A stretch of 64,000 bases of DNA from Eublepharis macularius (Eukaryota > Chordata > Lepidosauria > Squamata > Eublepharidae). The DNA is taken from positions 12,568,552 to 12,632,551 of the forward strand of contig NC_072790.1 in NCBI RefSeq assembly GCF_028583425.1, written 5' to 3'. Positions 12,150 to 23,787 of the stretch are shown one piece after another. The position numbers and the translations under genes were made by a program. Position 1 is the first letter of the stretch, and each line of letters begins with the position of its first letter. Under the pieces are notes generated by a model, which saw nothing but the letters and a program-made list of their open reading frames with translations, did not search any database and was not told the DNA's origin.

Positions 12150-12600
12150 GTTTTGAGGTGCTTGAGATGGTGATGGAGATGAGAGTAGAATTAGAACCAC
12201 AAAAACCTGGAGGAGGGAGTGAAGAAGGCATGGGGCCACACGGAAATGGAAGAAAATGGAAGGTGGTGGTTATCAGGGACTCTCTGCTCAGGGGTATAGA
12301 ACGTCATGTGTCCAGGCCAGATCCCCTACTCTGAGAGATGTGTTGCTTGCCGGGAGCCAGAATTCAGGATATTACAGACCGACTGCCAAAACTGATCAGA
12401 CTGACTGATCAGTACCCATTTGTGCTGGTTCACGTGGGAACTAATAACACAGCCACAAATACCATTACAAGAATTAAAGAGGACTACGAAGCTCTTAGAA
12501 GGCAGTTGAGGACAGTGGGGGCACAGGTAGTATTCTCTTCTATCCTTCCTGTCAAAGGAAGAGGAATGCAAAGGGAGCAGACCGTTCTCAAGATGAATCC
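12150..12600 (+). mobile_element. CR1-type LINE ORF1 fragment (esterase-like domain)
   Basis: The plus strand encodes a decayed VVVIRDSLLRGIERHV, then CLPGARIQDITDRLPKLI, FVLVHVGTNNTATNT and VVFSSILPVKGRGMQREQ. These are the blocks of the SGNH/GDSL esterase-like domain found in ORF1 of CR1-type retrotransposons. The first block carries the usual nucleophile region with RDS in place of GDS, and HVGTN corresponds to the conserved G/N block. An in-frame stop lies between the first and second blocks. The fragment ends abruptly at 12600 against the minus-strand L2. Confidence 0.85.
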
Positions 12601-14900
12601 AACTCTCCTATTTTAGTAAAAAGCCTTTTTGAATACTCAGATTTTGCATTGTTTGCGGAAATCCAGGAGGGTGGTGGATCTTCTGACCTCATGGGGGGCC
12701 ATTCCACAGGGTTGGGGCCACCACAGAGAAAGCCCTTGTAAAAGTAGATGATGATTTCACCCACGTACAGGCTGGCACCTGCACGAGACCCTGTTCGTAT
12801 GAGCAAAGCTGCATGGGGAGTGAAGTTGTCCCATAGATATGTTGGGACAGGGCTGTGAAGAGCTTTGTATTTGATAACCAATACCTTGAACTGAGCATGG
12901 TAGCTGATAGGTAGCCAATGGAGTGACTGAAGAATGGGGGTGATGTTCATACTCCTGCTCACTCAATCCTAATAGCCATCACACCGCAGCGTTTTGCGCC
13001 AATCAGCTTCCTAGATAATTTGGATGGGAGACCTATATATAGTGTATCACAATAGTCAACTCTTGATGTTACCATAGCATGGATCCGGGTGGCCAGGTCG
13101 GCCATGTCAAGGATCCTCTGGATCCATGTCAGAGTACGAAACCCTCTTCCAGGCTACATTGAAGTTGAAAAGGAAGGTTTTTTGCAACTGTCTTTACTTC
13201 TTGTTTTAGTAGTAGCACTGGATCCTAGGATCTTAACCATGTCTTCAAGGGTCAGATGAACAGCATCAAAGGTGGGTTTTACAACATGCTTCAAGATCTC
13301 TGCCTTCCCTACAAGCATCACTTCTGTCTTGTCAGAGTTCAATGTCAATTTGTTCGTTTTTGGCCATTTTACTAAAACTGTCAGGCAGTGATCCCAGATT
13401 TCAATTGAACCATGCGGGGACCTGGATTGCAAGATATAGAGTCAGGTGTCATTTGCATATTGGTGACATCCAACTCCATAGCTGTGAACGAGTTCTCCCA
13501 AAGGCTTTACGAAGAGGTTGAATAACATGGGAGTAACAATTGCTTCCAGCCGAACCCTGGAAGATAGCTCCCATTCTGAAAATAGCTGGTCTTCCACAGC
13601 AACCCTTTGGGTCTGTCCCATGATAACCGATTTAAACCACTCCAAGGGACCTCTCACTTCTGTCTCCACTTCTGCCTCAACAAGATGGCATAGCCTACTG
13701 TGACCAAAGACGCAAATAGATCCAGAAGGAGCAATCAGGAGGCATGGCCTTTGTCTATATGTAGCCAGAGAGATAATCCACCAACGTTACTAAGCGCTGT
13801 CTCTGCCCCATGCCCTAATATGAATCCATATTGGAAAGTGTCTCAAGTGCTCAAGATTTCCAAGAACATCTGTAGTTGGTCAGCTACTGCTCTCTCAATC
13901 ACTTTTTCCAGAAAGGGCAGATCAGAGACTGGTTATCAATTGGCCACATCATTTTTGGTCTAGGGATGGTTTTTTAATTGGTGGACAGATAACTGCCTGT
14001 TCGAGTGGTTGGGGAAAGATGCCATGAGTTAATGATTGATTTGCAATAGACTCCAGTGATTCATTCATGTGGTCATTACTTGATTTTAACAGCCAAGATG
14101 GGCAAGGATTGATAACACAAGTAGTGGCTTTCAAAGATGTCGTGATCCTGTTGATATCTGTCATTGTAATTGGTTCAAGGCAGTCCAAATGCAAGCGGGA
14201 TGGTGCATTAAACATTTCTTCCATTGCATCTGCATTGCCGCCAGCACCTAGATAAGAATGTATTCGTGCTATTTTATCTGCAAAAAGGTTTGCAAAGGCT
14301 TTGCAGCTGAGTGTGTGATCTTGGGTCTGTTGATTTACAGATTGAGTTAGGAGGTGTCTGGATATCTAAAATAACAGGGACGGCCATGAACCAACTGAAC
14401 AGCTGCCCAATTGCCCTAGAGGTCCGCCCAAGCAGAGCTTAGAGGCCAATATCTGAAACCAATCATTGCCTCGCAGCACTGATATGTGAAGGCTCCATTC
14501 AGTCACCACGGCTAGTAGCTTCTCCTCCTTGAATCAGTCTAAGCCCCTTTGAGGCAATCTGTGCTCACGGCCATCACAACCTCCATTGAGAAGGATTCCT
14601 AGCATGTAATCATTATTGAACATACTGGGCCTCTGTAAACCAGTAGGAGGGAAGCAGAGTTTCCTTGTTTTACAGAGAAGAATGTGATGGTTGCACCAGC
14701 TTTACTGGTTGATGTGCGTGCGAGGGAAAAAAGATTTGGCGTTGGTTTAGATGTTAGGCTTCGGTTTAGAAAGGAATTAGAGTTCTTAATTATAAGACCT
14801 TCATACTTGGATAAGAAGGAGGAGAAATAGATCGCTGTCAATCTGTACAGTTTACGGATATCGCTGGATTGCAGGACAAACGCTGCATCCATGGGGCAAG
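12601..14900 (-). mobile_element. L2-like LINE, endonuclease-to-RT remnant, truncated at both ends
   Basis: Going right to left the minus strand encodes an endonuclease-end block (SVKQGNSASLLLVYRG, about 14.67 kb) and a pre-RT block (ATTCVINPCPSWLLKSS). The RT core has QRVAVEDQLFSEWELS.., TPMLFNLFVKPLGELV and HQYANDT, where the catalytic YADD has become YAND. Then come NKLTLNSDKTEVMLVGKAE and the C-terminal SLHWLPISYHAQFKVLVI. Frameshifts and stops separate these blocks. The 3' UTR present in the copies at 3.1 and 61.3 kb is missing, so the 12600 end is a rearrangement breakpoint and not an insertion end. Confidence 0.9.
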
Positions 14901-15179
14901 ATGTAAAGGATCATGAAACCATTACAAAAAGCAGATGAAGAAGGATGTCACAAGGAGGAAGTGCTTAGATTAGCAATGGACACAACAAAGATACTTCAGG
15001 CCAGTCTAGAGTTGTGGAGTGAGGGGGAAAAGTGGCTGATTAGGCTCATAAAGTCAAACAGGGGGAAAGATTTGGCATTCCTCACTTTGGCTTGGCAACA
15101 AAATACATATTTTGAAAAATTCAACCATCGTTTCCCAAGAGAAATACTATTCAGGGCTTTCCGGGGGACCAGTGTGGTC

Positions 15180-15720
15180 ACTTTGAGGCTTAATTTCAAC
15201 AAATTTGTGGGTTTACTACTCCTATCTTTCCTCTAACTACACACCAAGATTCAGCGAGATTTGACTTTGGGGGGGCATCTTATGTCCCCCCCAAAGAAGC
15301 TACCCTCAGCCACCTCCTATCCCCATTGATTCCAATGGAAAAAACTCGGTGGGCTTTCAAGAGGGCTGGGGGTGGTATTTTGCTTGCAAAAGGTACCACA
15401 TTTGCACCTCTACTTCTCCTCTAACCATGCCCCTACTTTAATGAAGACTGGATTTTCATGGTGCCATTTTATGACCCACCCACCCCCTAAAAGATGACCC
15501 CCTCATCTCCAATCTCCATAATTCCATATGGGAGAAATTGGACCAAAAAAAGGGGGGGGGTGTTTCCTAGGAGGATGGTGCTGGTATTTTGCATGCAAGA
15601 TGCACCAAGTTTGCAGGAGACGTACTACTCCCCTCTAACTATTTCCCACGTTTCAGGGGAAATGGCTTTTGCAGAGGGGGGGATTTAATTCCCCCCCCCA
15701 AGAAGGTGTCTCTAGTCACT
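15180..15720 (+). repeat. Diverged tandem repeat of about 200 bp, three units
   Basis: The phrase cctctaact recurs near 15230, 15418 and 15634. Between these are recurring ggtattttgc.tgcaa, ccattgattccaatgg and C- or G-run segments. Unit spacing is about 188 and 216 bp. Confidence 0.7.
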
Positions 15721-16037
15721 CCTTTTCTTTTGTGGGTGGGTGGAAGTCCAAGGTGAATACATTCCCACTGCAGAAGAACATGGACCAAGGCTGACATGGC
15801 CATAGGCACACCTCCATAAAGAACCTCTGCATCAGACACAACAGAACCGAAGCGAAGCCCCCTCTAAACGCAAATCACCCCTTGAGCAGGTTCACAAGCT
15901 GCTCTCCATTGATTCCAATGATGGGAAGTTTTCCAAGTGCTTCTCGAGGGCCACATGTACACAGAGCAAGGATGCCGTAGTTCAGGCACACTCCCAAAGG
16001 CCAGATCAATCCTGGGGAAGCCCAACAGAACCTAACA

Positions 16038-16292
16038 GAGCCAGTTTGGTGTATTGGTTGAGAGTGCAGGACTGTAATCTTGAGAACTGGGTTTGATTCC
16101 CCACTCCTCCACTTGAAGCCAGCTGGGTGACCTTGGGCTAGTCACAGTTCTCTGGAGCTCTCTCAGCCCCATCCGCCTCACAGGGAGATTATTGCTGTGG
16201 GGATAATAATGACACTTTGCAAACCGCTCTGAGTGGGCGTTAACTTGTCTTGAAGGGTGGTATATAAATCTAATGTAGTTGTTGTTGTCATT
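16038..16292 (+). repeat. Sauria-type tRNA SINE, near full length
   Basis: The head is gagccagtttggtgtattgg with B box gggtttgattcccc. The body contains ccactcctccacttgaagcc. The tail reads ggtggtatataaatctaatg and then GTT repeats, matching the LINE-derived tail of this class. Confidence 0.88.
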
Positions 16293-16399
16293 ATAAACTG
16301 ATGACCACCACCCAACCCCAGCACCCCTTGACAAGGCTGAGCAGCCACTCCCGACCTTTCCCTATCAGGAACAACATCACTTGAAAGAATCAACTAACT

Positions 16400-16900
16400 C
16401 TAAGCAAGGCACAGTCCTGTAACTTGAAGCAAACTTAACCTAGGGAATGGACCCGCCCACAGCCTTCCCTGGAGCAAGGGAAACAACTTCACACCAGAGA
16501 ATCACTCAAAGGAGAGTCAAGGCAGGGCAATCTCGCAACCAGAGGCATACCCAGGAAAGGTAATTGAACCCACCCAATGACAGAACCAAACTAGGGAAAT
16601 GGATCCATCTAGAAGTTAACCAGAGCAAGGGGTGTGACTTCACAACAGAGAATTGCCCAAACAAAACTGATGCGAGGGGGGGGGATCTTGCAACAAGAGG
16701 CATACCCAAGCAAGGGAACAGAACCCACTCCACAACACATATGAACCAGGAGAATGGACCCACCCATAAACCAACCACAGCAAGTGCAACAATCTCACAT
16801 CCAAAAAACACCAGAAAAAAAATTATACCAGTGGATCAACTTTCATCCCTTCCCCACAAACTTAACTGAAGCAAGGGACAGAGAATCCCACTATGTAATC
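16400..16900 (+). repeat. Second tandem repeat, about 153-bp period
   Basis: The segment ctagggaatggaccc recurs in diverged form near 16440, 16592 and 16746. Recurring caagagg/ccagaggcatacccaag and agcaaggg blocks lie between. The sequence is not that of the 154-bp satellite, but the period is almost equal and the block abuts satellite block 2. Confidence 0.65.
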
Positions 16901-16914
16901 ACAAGCGAGTACAC

Positions 16915-18318
16915 TACGGTGGTGTCAATATGTGGTGGGTGCAGGATTTTTTGGAATGAAATCTGTGGCAATGGACACAATATAGGAATGTATGCTGTAT
17001 TTTGGGTGGCCACATATAAAAATCCAAAGGATGCAGGAGGATCCGTGCTATTCCAGTGAGTTTTGGGGTGGTGCTCAGAAGCAGTAGGCACGTGATTTTT
17101 TGATTGAAATCTGTGGCAATGGACATGGTATGGGTCTGTAGGGCAAGTACTATGTGATCCCATATAAAAATTTACAGGAACCAAGAGCATCTGTGATTTT
17201 TCAGACTTAAGTTCCCAATGGTGGTGTCAGAAAGCCAGGGACATGTTTTTGGTGCAATCTGAGGCAATGGACACAGTATGCCACTGTATGGTGAGTTTTG
17301 AGTGATCCCCAAAAAATAATCAGAGGATCCAGAAGTATCTGTGACTTTTCAACCATGTTTTTGCACCATGGCAGTGCCACAAAGCAGTGGATGGTGGAAT
17401 TTTTTGGTCCTATATGCGGCAATGTACATGATCTGGGACAGTATACTGGATTTTGGGTGGCCCCCTGTAAAAAACAAGAGGATCCATGAGAATCTGAGCT
17501 TCTGAACCAAGTTTTTGCTCCCAGGCAGTGCCACGAAGAGGTGAATGGCTTAATTTTTTGGTCCTATTTGTTGAAATGGACATGATCTGACAGTGTATGG
17601 TGGATTTTGGGATGCCCCACGTAAACTTCAAGAGGATCCATGAGGATCCGTGATTTTGAACCATGTTTTTGCACTGTGGGGGTGCCACAAAGCGGTAGGT
17701 AGCTTTTTATTTGTCCCATTTGTGGAAATGGACATGATCTGTGAATGAATGGTGGATTTTGGGCGGTCCCATTAAAAAATCTAGAGGATCCATGAGATGT
17801 GTGCTTTTGAACCTACTTTTTGTGCCATGGCGGTGCCATGAAGTGGTGGATGGCTTGGTTTCATGGTGCCATTTGTGGCAACGGAGATGGTCTTGGAGTG
17901 TATGGTGGATTTTGGGTGGCCCTATGTAAAAATCAAGAGGATCCATGAGGATCTGTGCTTTTGAACAATGTATTTGTGCCATGGTGATGCCACAAAGACG
18001 TGGATGGCTGAATTTCTCGTTTCCATTTGTGACAATGATCATGAGTTGGTATTTTATCGTGGATTTTGTGCAGTCCCACGTAAATATAAAGAGGATCCAT
18101 GAGGATCCATGCTTTTGAACCAAGTTTTCGCGCCGTGGCTGTGCAACGAAGCGGTGAATTGCTGGATTTTTTGGTCCTATTTGTGGATATGGACATGATC
18201 CGATATTGTATGGTTGATTTTGGGTGGCCCTACATAAAAATCAAGAGGATCTATGAGGATCCATGCTTTTGGACCATGTTTTTGCACCGTGGGAGTGCCA
18301 CGAAGGGGTGGATAGCTG
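16915..18318 (-). repeat. 154-bp satellite-like array, block 2, inverted
   Basis: About nine monomers of the same satellite as at 8.2-12.1 kb, in reverse orientation (plus strand reads tggattttgggtggcc ... aatcaagaggatccatgagg). The left end near 16.9-17.3 kb is the most diverged. Units near 17.4-17.9 kb resemble the second subtype of block 1, while those near 18.2 kb resemble its first subtype. Confidence 0.93.
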
Positions 18319-19277
18319 TTTTTGCCCCTTTATGTCAGACAAATGCTGGAAATGCAAAAAGCATGTAGGATCATTGTACCATATGTGGTGGACTTGTGAA
18401 GTAGCTAAGCAATATTGGGGAGATATAACTGAAGTAATTAATGAAATTTTACAAATTCAAATAAATAAATAAGAACCCAGAATTGTTGCTACTGAACTTG
18501 GGGATGGAAGATGTTCCAATGCAGTACAGAACATTGCTATTTTACATGACTACAGCGGCAAGACTTTTGTACGCGCAGAAGTGGAAAGTACAAGAAATAC
18601 CAACCATAGAAGACTGGATTTACAAATTGCTGTACATGGCAGAAATGGACAAAATGACAAGGAAGCTTAAAGATCTTGACCTAGGACAATATATTGCTGA
18701 TTGGGGGAAATTGAAACAATATTTAGAGAAAAAATGGGATGTGAAAGGAGAACTGTGGCAGTTTGAGAATTTCTAAAGGGTGGTGTTGTAAATGGAGGAG
18801 AGAAGTGACTTTACCATTAAGGGGGAAATTTAATTATAATAATCTAAGCTAATTTTATGGATATATTAGAAAATTTATACTATACACTATAGATAATATA
18901 CTATGTTGTATGGTGTTAGTATATTATACTGCATATTATATTGGGATGTTATGATATGTTATATTATAATGCATGCTATGTTATATTGTATGAAATAGTA
19001 TATAACAAATACTATATTGATAGTATATTTGACAGAGAATATGTACAAAAGAATTAGAATATGCTTAGAGTAAGAGATATTATGATCTATGTGTTGTAGA
19101 AAAACATAAGTGAAATAGAATTAAGTAATAATAGGGGGTAAGGGTTGGAAAGCTGTTGGAAGTCAATAAGGAGGGGGGAGGAAAAGAGTGGGGAACAGAA
19201 CTAATTAGATATGAAGGGAACGTATGTATTAAATTTGAAAATGCAAACTCACCAATAATTTTTTTTTTAAAAAAAAA
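18319..19277 (+). mobile_element. L1 LINE 3' end inserted in the satellite
   Basis: The plus strand encodes the end of L1 ORF2: CWKCKKHVGSLYHMWWTC (the C-terminal CCHC-like cysteine/histidine motif), a stop at about 18470, then LGMEDVPMQYRTLLFYMT, ARLLYAQKWKVQEIPT and DWIYKLLYMAEMDKMTR, ending at TAA near 18775. An AT-rich 3' UTR and a poly-A-like tail at 19260-19277 follow. It is 5'-truncated and separates satellite blocks 2 and 3, so it is younger than the array. Confidence 0.9.
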
Positions 19278-19865
19278 TGTTTTTCCCCGTGGTGGTGCCA
19301 TGAAGCAGTGGACGGCTGGTTTTTTTGGTCCCATTTGTGTCAGTGGACATGATCTAGTATTGTATGGTGTATTTTGGATGATCCCACGTAAAAATCAAGA
19401 GGATCCATTAGGATCCGTACTTTTGAACCAAATTTTTGCCCCTGGCAGTGCCACGAAGCAGATGACTGAATTTTTGGTTCCATTTGTGGCAATGAACATG
19501 ATTCAGTATTGTATGGTGGGTTTGGGGTGACCCCATGCAAAAATCAAGAGGATCCGTGAGGATACGTGGCTTTTTAGTATGTTTTTGCTTCATGACAGTA
19601 CCACGAAGAGGTGGACTACTGAATTTTTGGGTCCCATTTGTGTAAGTGGACCTGATCTAGTATTGTATGGTGGATTTTGGATGATCCCACGTAAAAATCA
19701 CAAGGATCTGTGAGGATCCGAACTTTTGAACCATTTTTTTTCCCAGCGGCAGTGCCACGAAGCGGTAGATGGCTGAATTTTTGGTCCCATTTGTGACAAT
19801 GGACATGTTCTGTTATTGTATAGTGGATTTTGGGTGACCCCACGTAAAAATCAAGAGGATCCGTA
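19278..19865 (-). repeat. 154-bp satellite-like array, block 3, inverted
   Basis: About four monomers in the orientation of block 2, of the first subtype (agtattgtatggtg). They end abruptly at 19865 against the Gypsy element. Confidence 0.93.
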
Positions 19866-22800
19866 AGTTCAACGAGGCCTCTTCCCCCCACTCCACTTGC
19901 CAATGATGATTGCGGCAGAATTCTCGATCAAACACAATCATTCCTTTGGACCAGTTAATGTAAGGGTTATGATCCCAAAGCCATCAATTGCCTAGGATGA
20001 GGGGATATTTAGCCGCTTGGCTGACGATATAGGACCGCCTCTCCCAATGTTTGCCCATCCCAGTGGGTACCAGCTCAGTTTCTCGAACAGCTGAGTTCAT
20101 ATTGGAACTGTCCATTTGTTCAAAGATGATCGGACTTTTAAGTTCTCGGGTTTCTAATCCCAAGCCATTTACCAGGGTGGGTGCAATAATGTCTCTTGAA
20201 CAACCCGAATCGATTAAAGCCTTCACACGGATATGAGTTCCCCTCTTTGGGTAAGTTAGCATTACTGGTACAAACAAAATGGCCCCTCTCTCTCTCTCAC
20301 CTCCTCTGGGGTGGACTCCTGTGTGATCTGCCGTTGGGGTCTCCTCACAACAGATCCATCTCATTTCCCGATTGCAGGCTGGGCGTATCCACCTCCGCGA
20401 AGTGGGTATCAAGCTCCATTTGCACTTCTTCAGCTTCCAACCCTTTATCCAAGCAGCCCTGTCTCTGCATTCCCCTACCTCGGCTGGTCCTCGGGGCTGG
20501 AACTGGGCAAATGGTTGGGGGAGGTGGTTGGACTTGTGCTCGAAGAGGGCACTGAGCCGCGAAATGCCCGCTATTTCCACACTGCAAGCAAAGGCCTTGC
20601 CTCCATCGGGTTTCTCGAGCTCCTCTAGCCGATGGTATTCCACTATGGGCGGAGGTTTTCTATTTCCCATCGCCTGTTGCTGCTCCACAAGGTGGACTAC
20701 TTGGGTACGGTTTTCCACCTCGCACGTTAGTTGTATCCAACCCATAAGAGTTGGGGGATCATCTTGCATTAAAGCTTGGTCCAGCAATCTGGGGTTCATT
20801 CCATTCCGGAACATCACTATTTTTGTCCCTTCTTCACAATGAGGGCACTTGGCCGCTAACTGACGAAATTTGGCCACATACTCTCTCACAGGTTGAGATC
20901 CTTGTCTGAGAGTTTGCAGCTCGGTACGTGCTCTCTCCTCCTCTAAGGGATCTTCATATTGGGCTCTTAATGCTGTGATAAAGTCCTGTAAAGTGTTCAG
21001 TTCAGAAGCCCCCGAGTAATATAGAGTCACGTACCATTCTACTGCCTTGCCTTCCAGCTGGGATGCTAAATGGGTAACCCGGCTCTCCTCGTCCAGGAAC
21101 AGATAGCCCCACCGATTGAAAAATTGGAGGGCTTGTACCACGAAATATCCCAACTTGTGGGTATCTCCGTCAAAGGTGGCCTCCAGCTTAATCCACCCCA
21201 GAGGTAGCTCCACTCCACCTTGCCATCCCTGGGCTAACGGTGGAGGACCGAAATGCAGTGGCTGCTGAGGCTGTGGTCGGAGGGGAGCCGGCACCCGACC
21301 CGGGATCTGCTGAGGTCTAGGCACTGGTCTCGCTGGTCCCCCCGGCACTGCTCCTGCCTGTCCAACCTATCCAGCCTGTCTCCTTGGAGTTGAGCCGTGT
21401 GCCGGCATCAGTTGGCCTGCTGGAGGAATTTGGGCCCCTCCCGGCGCTCTTGGACTGACAGGCCCCGGTGGTGGCAGCACCGGGATCGGCAGCGGCCGTT
21501 GTGGTGGTGGTAGCAGGCCTGGGGCGGGTAATGGTGGCGGCAGCAGAGGCTGCGGGGCTGGTGTAGGTTGCACCGGCGGTGGCTGTGGTAGCGGTTGCGG
21601 GGCAGGAATTGGCGGAGGTGGCGGCGGCGGTTGTTGTGGCTGCAGCACCTGAGATGCTCGGAGTGCTGGCGGTGGCACTGGTTGTTGGGGCCCAGGCTGG
21701 GCCTGAACCTGTGGCCGGGGTCCTGGAGTGGGTAGAGCAGGGGGTGGCTGATCTCTTTTTTTTTTTGAAAAAATTTTATTGGGTTAGAATCCATTATTTC
21801 CACATTTACATTCAATTTTCCCCAATTTTTTCATCTCTAACCCCCTCCCTTTCCCCCCCCTTTTTGTTGACCTCCAACAGCTTTCCAACCCTTTGTCCCC
21901 TTTCCCTTACTTTTATTAGCTTCCTCTATCTAAAACAAATATATATTCTCCATTATTCTAAGCAGTACATCCTTAACTATTTTTAACATTATATGCCCAA
22001 ACTGTAAGCCTTTGTTTCCATCTTAGATAAACAATTTATCCCAATTTTTCAATTTCAGGTATTTCTATATATCATAAACCATATAGATCATACGTTCGTT
22101 TATATCAAACAATTTGACTTATTCTCTATATATATTACTCATTCTATCTTTTTATAATAGTTCTATATATCTCTCCTCACGTAGTCAATCAATTTGACCC
22201 ATCTATATCTTCAGACATTCAGTTTGGTACAAAACTTGTCAGAAAAAAAAGAAAATATTGTTAGTTAATCGCTCCTTATATTTAGTCCTTATAATTAATT
22301 ATTTTCTCTATGTTCTGTTTGTTAACCTATATATATCTATATATATGTCAGGGGGTGGCTGATCTCGAGCGTGTGCACCTCCTGCTACTTGACCTTGAGA
22401 AGCCGGCTGGGAGGAGCCCTCACCCTGCACCAACAGGCTGATGAGATAGACAGCTTGAGCCAAGTCTTCCTCCATTGCACCCATCCTGTACTCCAGCCGC
22501 CAGTAATGGGCAGGAGTGCCGAATTATGTCTCCTCCTCCTCAACCGGCACCCTCTGATCTGGCAGGAGCAGGGTCTCTTCTCAGCCACACTGCTGTCTGT
22601 CTGCTTCTTCCACGGCATCCTCCGAAATCCCTTGCACCCACTCTTCACCTGCCGGAGTCACTCCCGTTGTCTCCCCGGGGTTTTCTTCCTCTTCCGCGGC
22701 ACTCGCCAAGCAGCCCTTAGCCATTCCCATAACCGCAAGTATTCCATACTGCACCTCATGGTCTTGATTTTGCAAGCGGTTCCAACGTGGATCTGCACCT

Positions 22801-23330
22801 TGGCCTCCTGCGCCAATGTCCCAAGTTCCAGTTGAGCCCACATTGGTGTAATCCCAAGAGTTCATTATGCGCAGTCTCCCAGTCCTTAGGCCCACTGGCC
22901 TCCCCCCGTTGGACAGCCTCCACCAGGCGCCCGGCCTCTGCATCCCAATGGTACCACGGTTGGGAACTGGCCCAAGTAGCACCCGCCGAGAGCGTGGATA
23001 GGCGACCCATTTCCCAAACAGGACCTCCCATTGCTCCCAGCTCTGTCGACCCGATGGTCCTACTTAGATCAATCATCGAGCGGGAAAACTTGGTGCCAGC
23101 TCACTTCTCTCTGGTTTCCCGGGGTCTAGAGCTCCACTTCCGCAGAGTTGGCAACGATATCAGCTGTTCACGTCCATGGATCCCACCCGTCTTTGGTCGA
23201 GCTCCCTCTAGGATTGCTCTGTCCTGCCCGGTACCACCAGCAGCCAATTCTTTTGACCCGGCACCCTCCTCTCCAGGCACAGACAGATCAATCAGGTTCT
23301 CGCTGGCATCCATCCTTCCTGGGTGAGGGG
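19866..23330 (-). pseudogene. Ty3/Gypsy retrotransposon gag-protease remnant
   Basis: Read right to left on the minus strand. A leader and gag N-terminal region (about 23.3-22.4 kb) in broken frames are followed by a proline- and glutamine-rich stretch (21.8-21.3 kb). A 454-codon frame (21348-19984) carries a capsid-like segment with QFFNRWGYLFLDEESRVTHL and LRAQYEDPLEEERARTEL. A zinc knuckle CGNSGHFAAQC lies in another frame at about 20.56 kb, so one frame shift separates it from capsid and a second from protease. Protease has ALIDSGCSRDII and ends PLILG.., followed by a DHNPYINWS block. No reverse transcriptase, integrase or second LTR follows, because the element stops at the satellite at 19866. 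An L1 tail interrupts it at 21756-22348. Confidence 0.88.
21756..22348 (-). mobile_element. L1 LINE 3' UTR inserted in the Gypsy gag
   Basis: AT-rich insert flanked by an exact 18-bp target duplication, cagggggtggctgatctc, at 21738-21755 and 22349-22366. A poly-T start (poly-A tail on the minus strand) sits at 21756. The ...ccaataaaa.tttt end resembles that of the plus-strand L1 ending at 37472. Confidence 0.92.
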
Positions 23331-23362
23331 TCGGGGGAGTTGAAGCAGGATTCTCAACAAAA

Positions 23363-23787
23363 TGTCAGACTATGGAATCCCCGTTATCTAGAGTTCGTCT
23401 CCCCCCTCTGCAAGAAACACACATTTCTTGATTCCAAAAGGTTTATTGAAAGACTAGGCTCTGATACAAGTATTCATATTCCAAGGCCTAAAAAGTATCT
23501 TGGATGAACATAGGCATTGTTGAGAATGAGATAGAAAACGAAACTTGTGATACATCAAACCCTTCGCTCCCAGCCTCCCCCCCATACTCCAGGACGATGG
23601 GAACTTGGCTGTGGGAAGGCTCGGTCCGTCAAGGTCTCTGGCTGAAGAAACAGATAAGAGTATTCTCTCCCATGGAAAACACGGTCAAAACAACATCTGG
23701 ACCTGGAGGGAGAAAAAGGCTAGCAACTACAGATTAAACATGGCGTAACTCTGATCAAGGAACCACACAACATATTAGATCCTGACA
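23363..23787 (-). repeat. 5' LTR of the Gypsy element
   Basis: A 425-bp block with terminal inverted TGTCAG...CTGACA. On the minus strand a poly(A) signal AATAAA lies at 23442-23447, about 80 bp before the 3' end of the LTR. It lies directly upstream of the gag remnant. I see no standard TGG primer-binding site after it; the next bases on the minus strand are ttttgttgagaatcc. Confidence 0.75.

Noticed and set aside
14913..15236. 107-codon open frame between the L2 and a tandem repeat
   Set aside because: No known motif, no splice context, and its right end overlaps the 200-bp tandem repeat.
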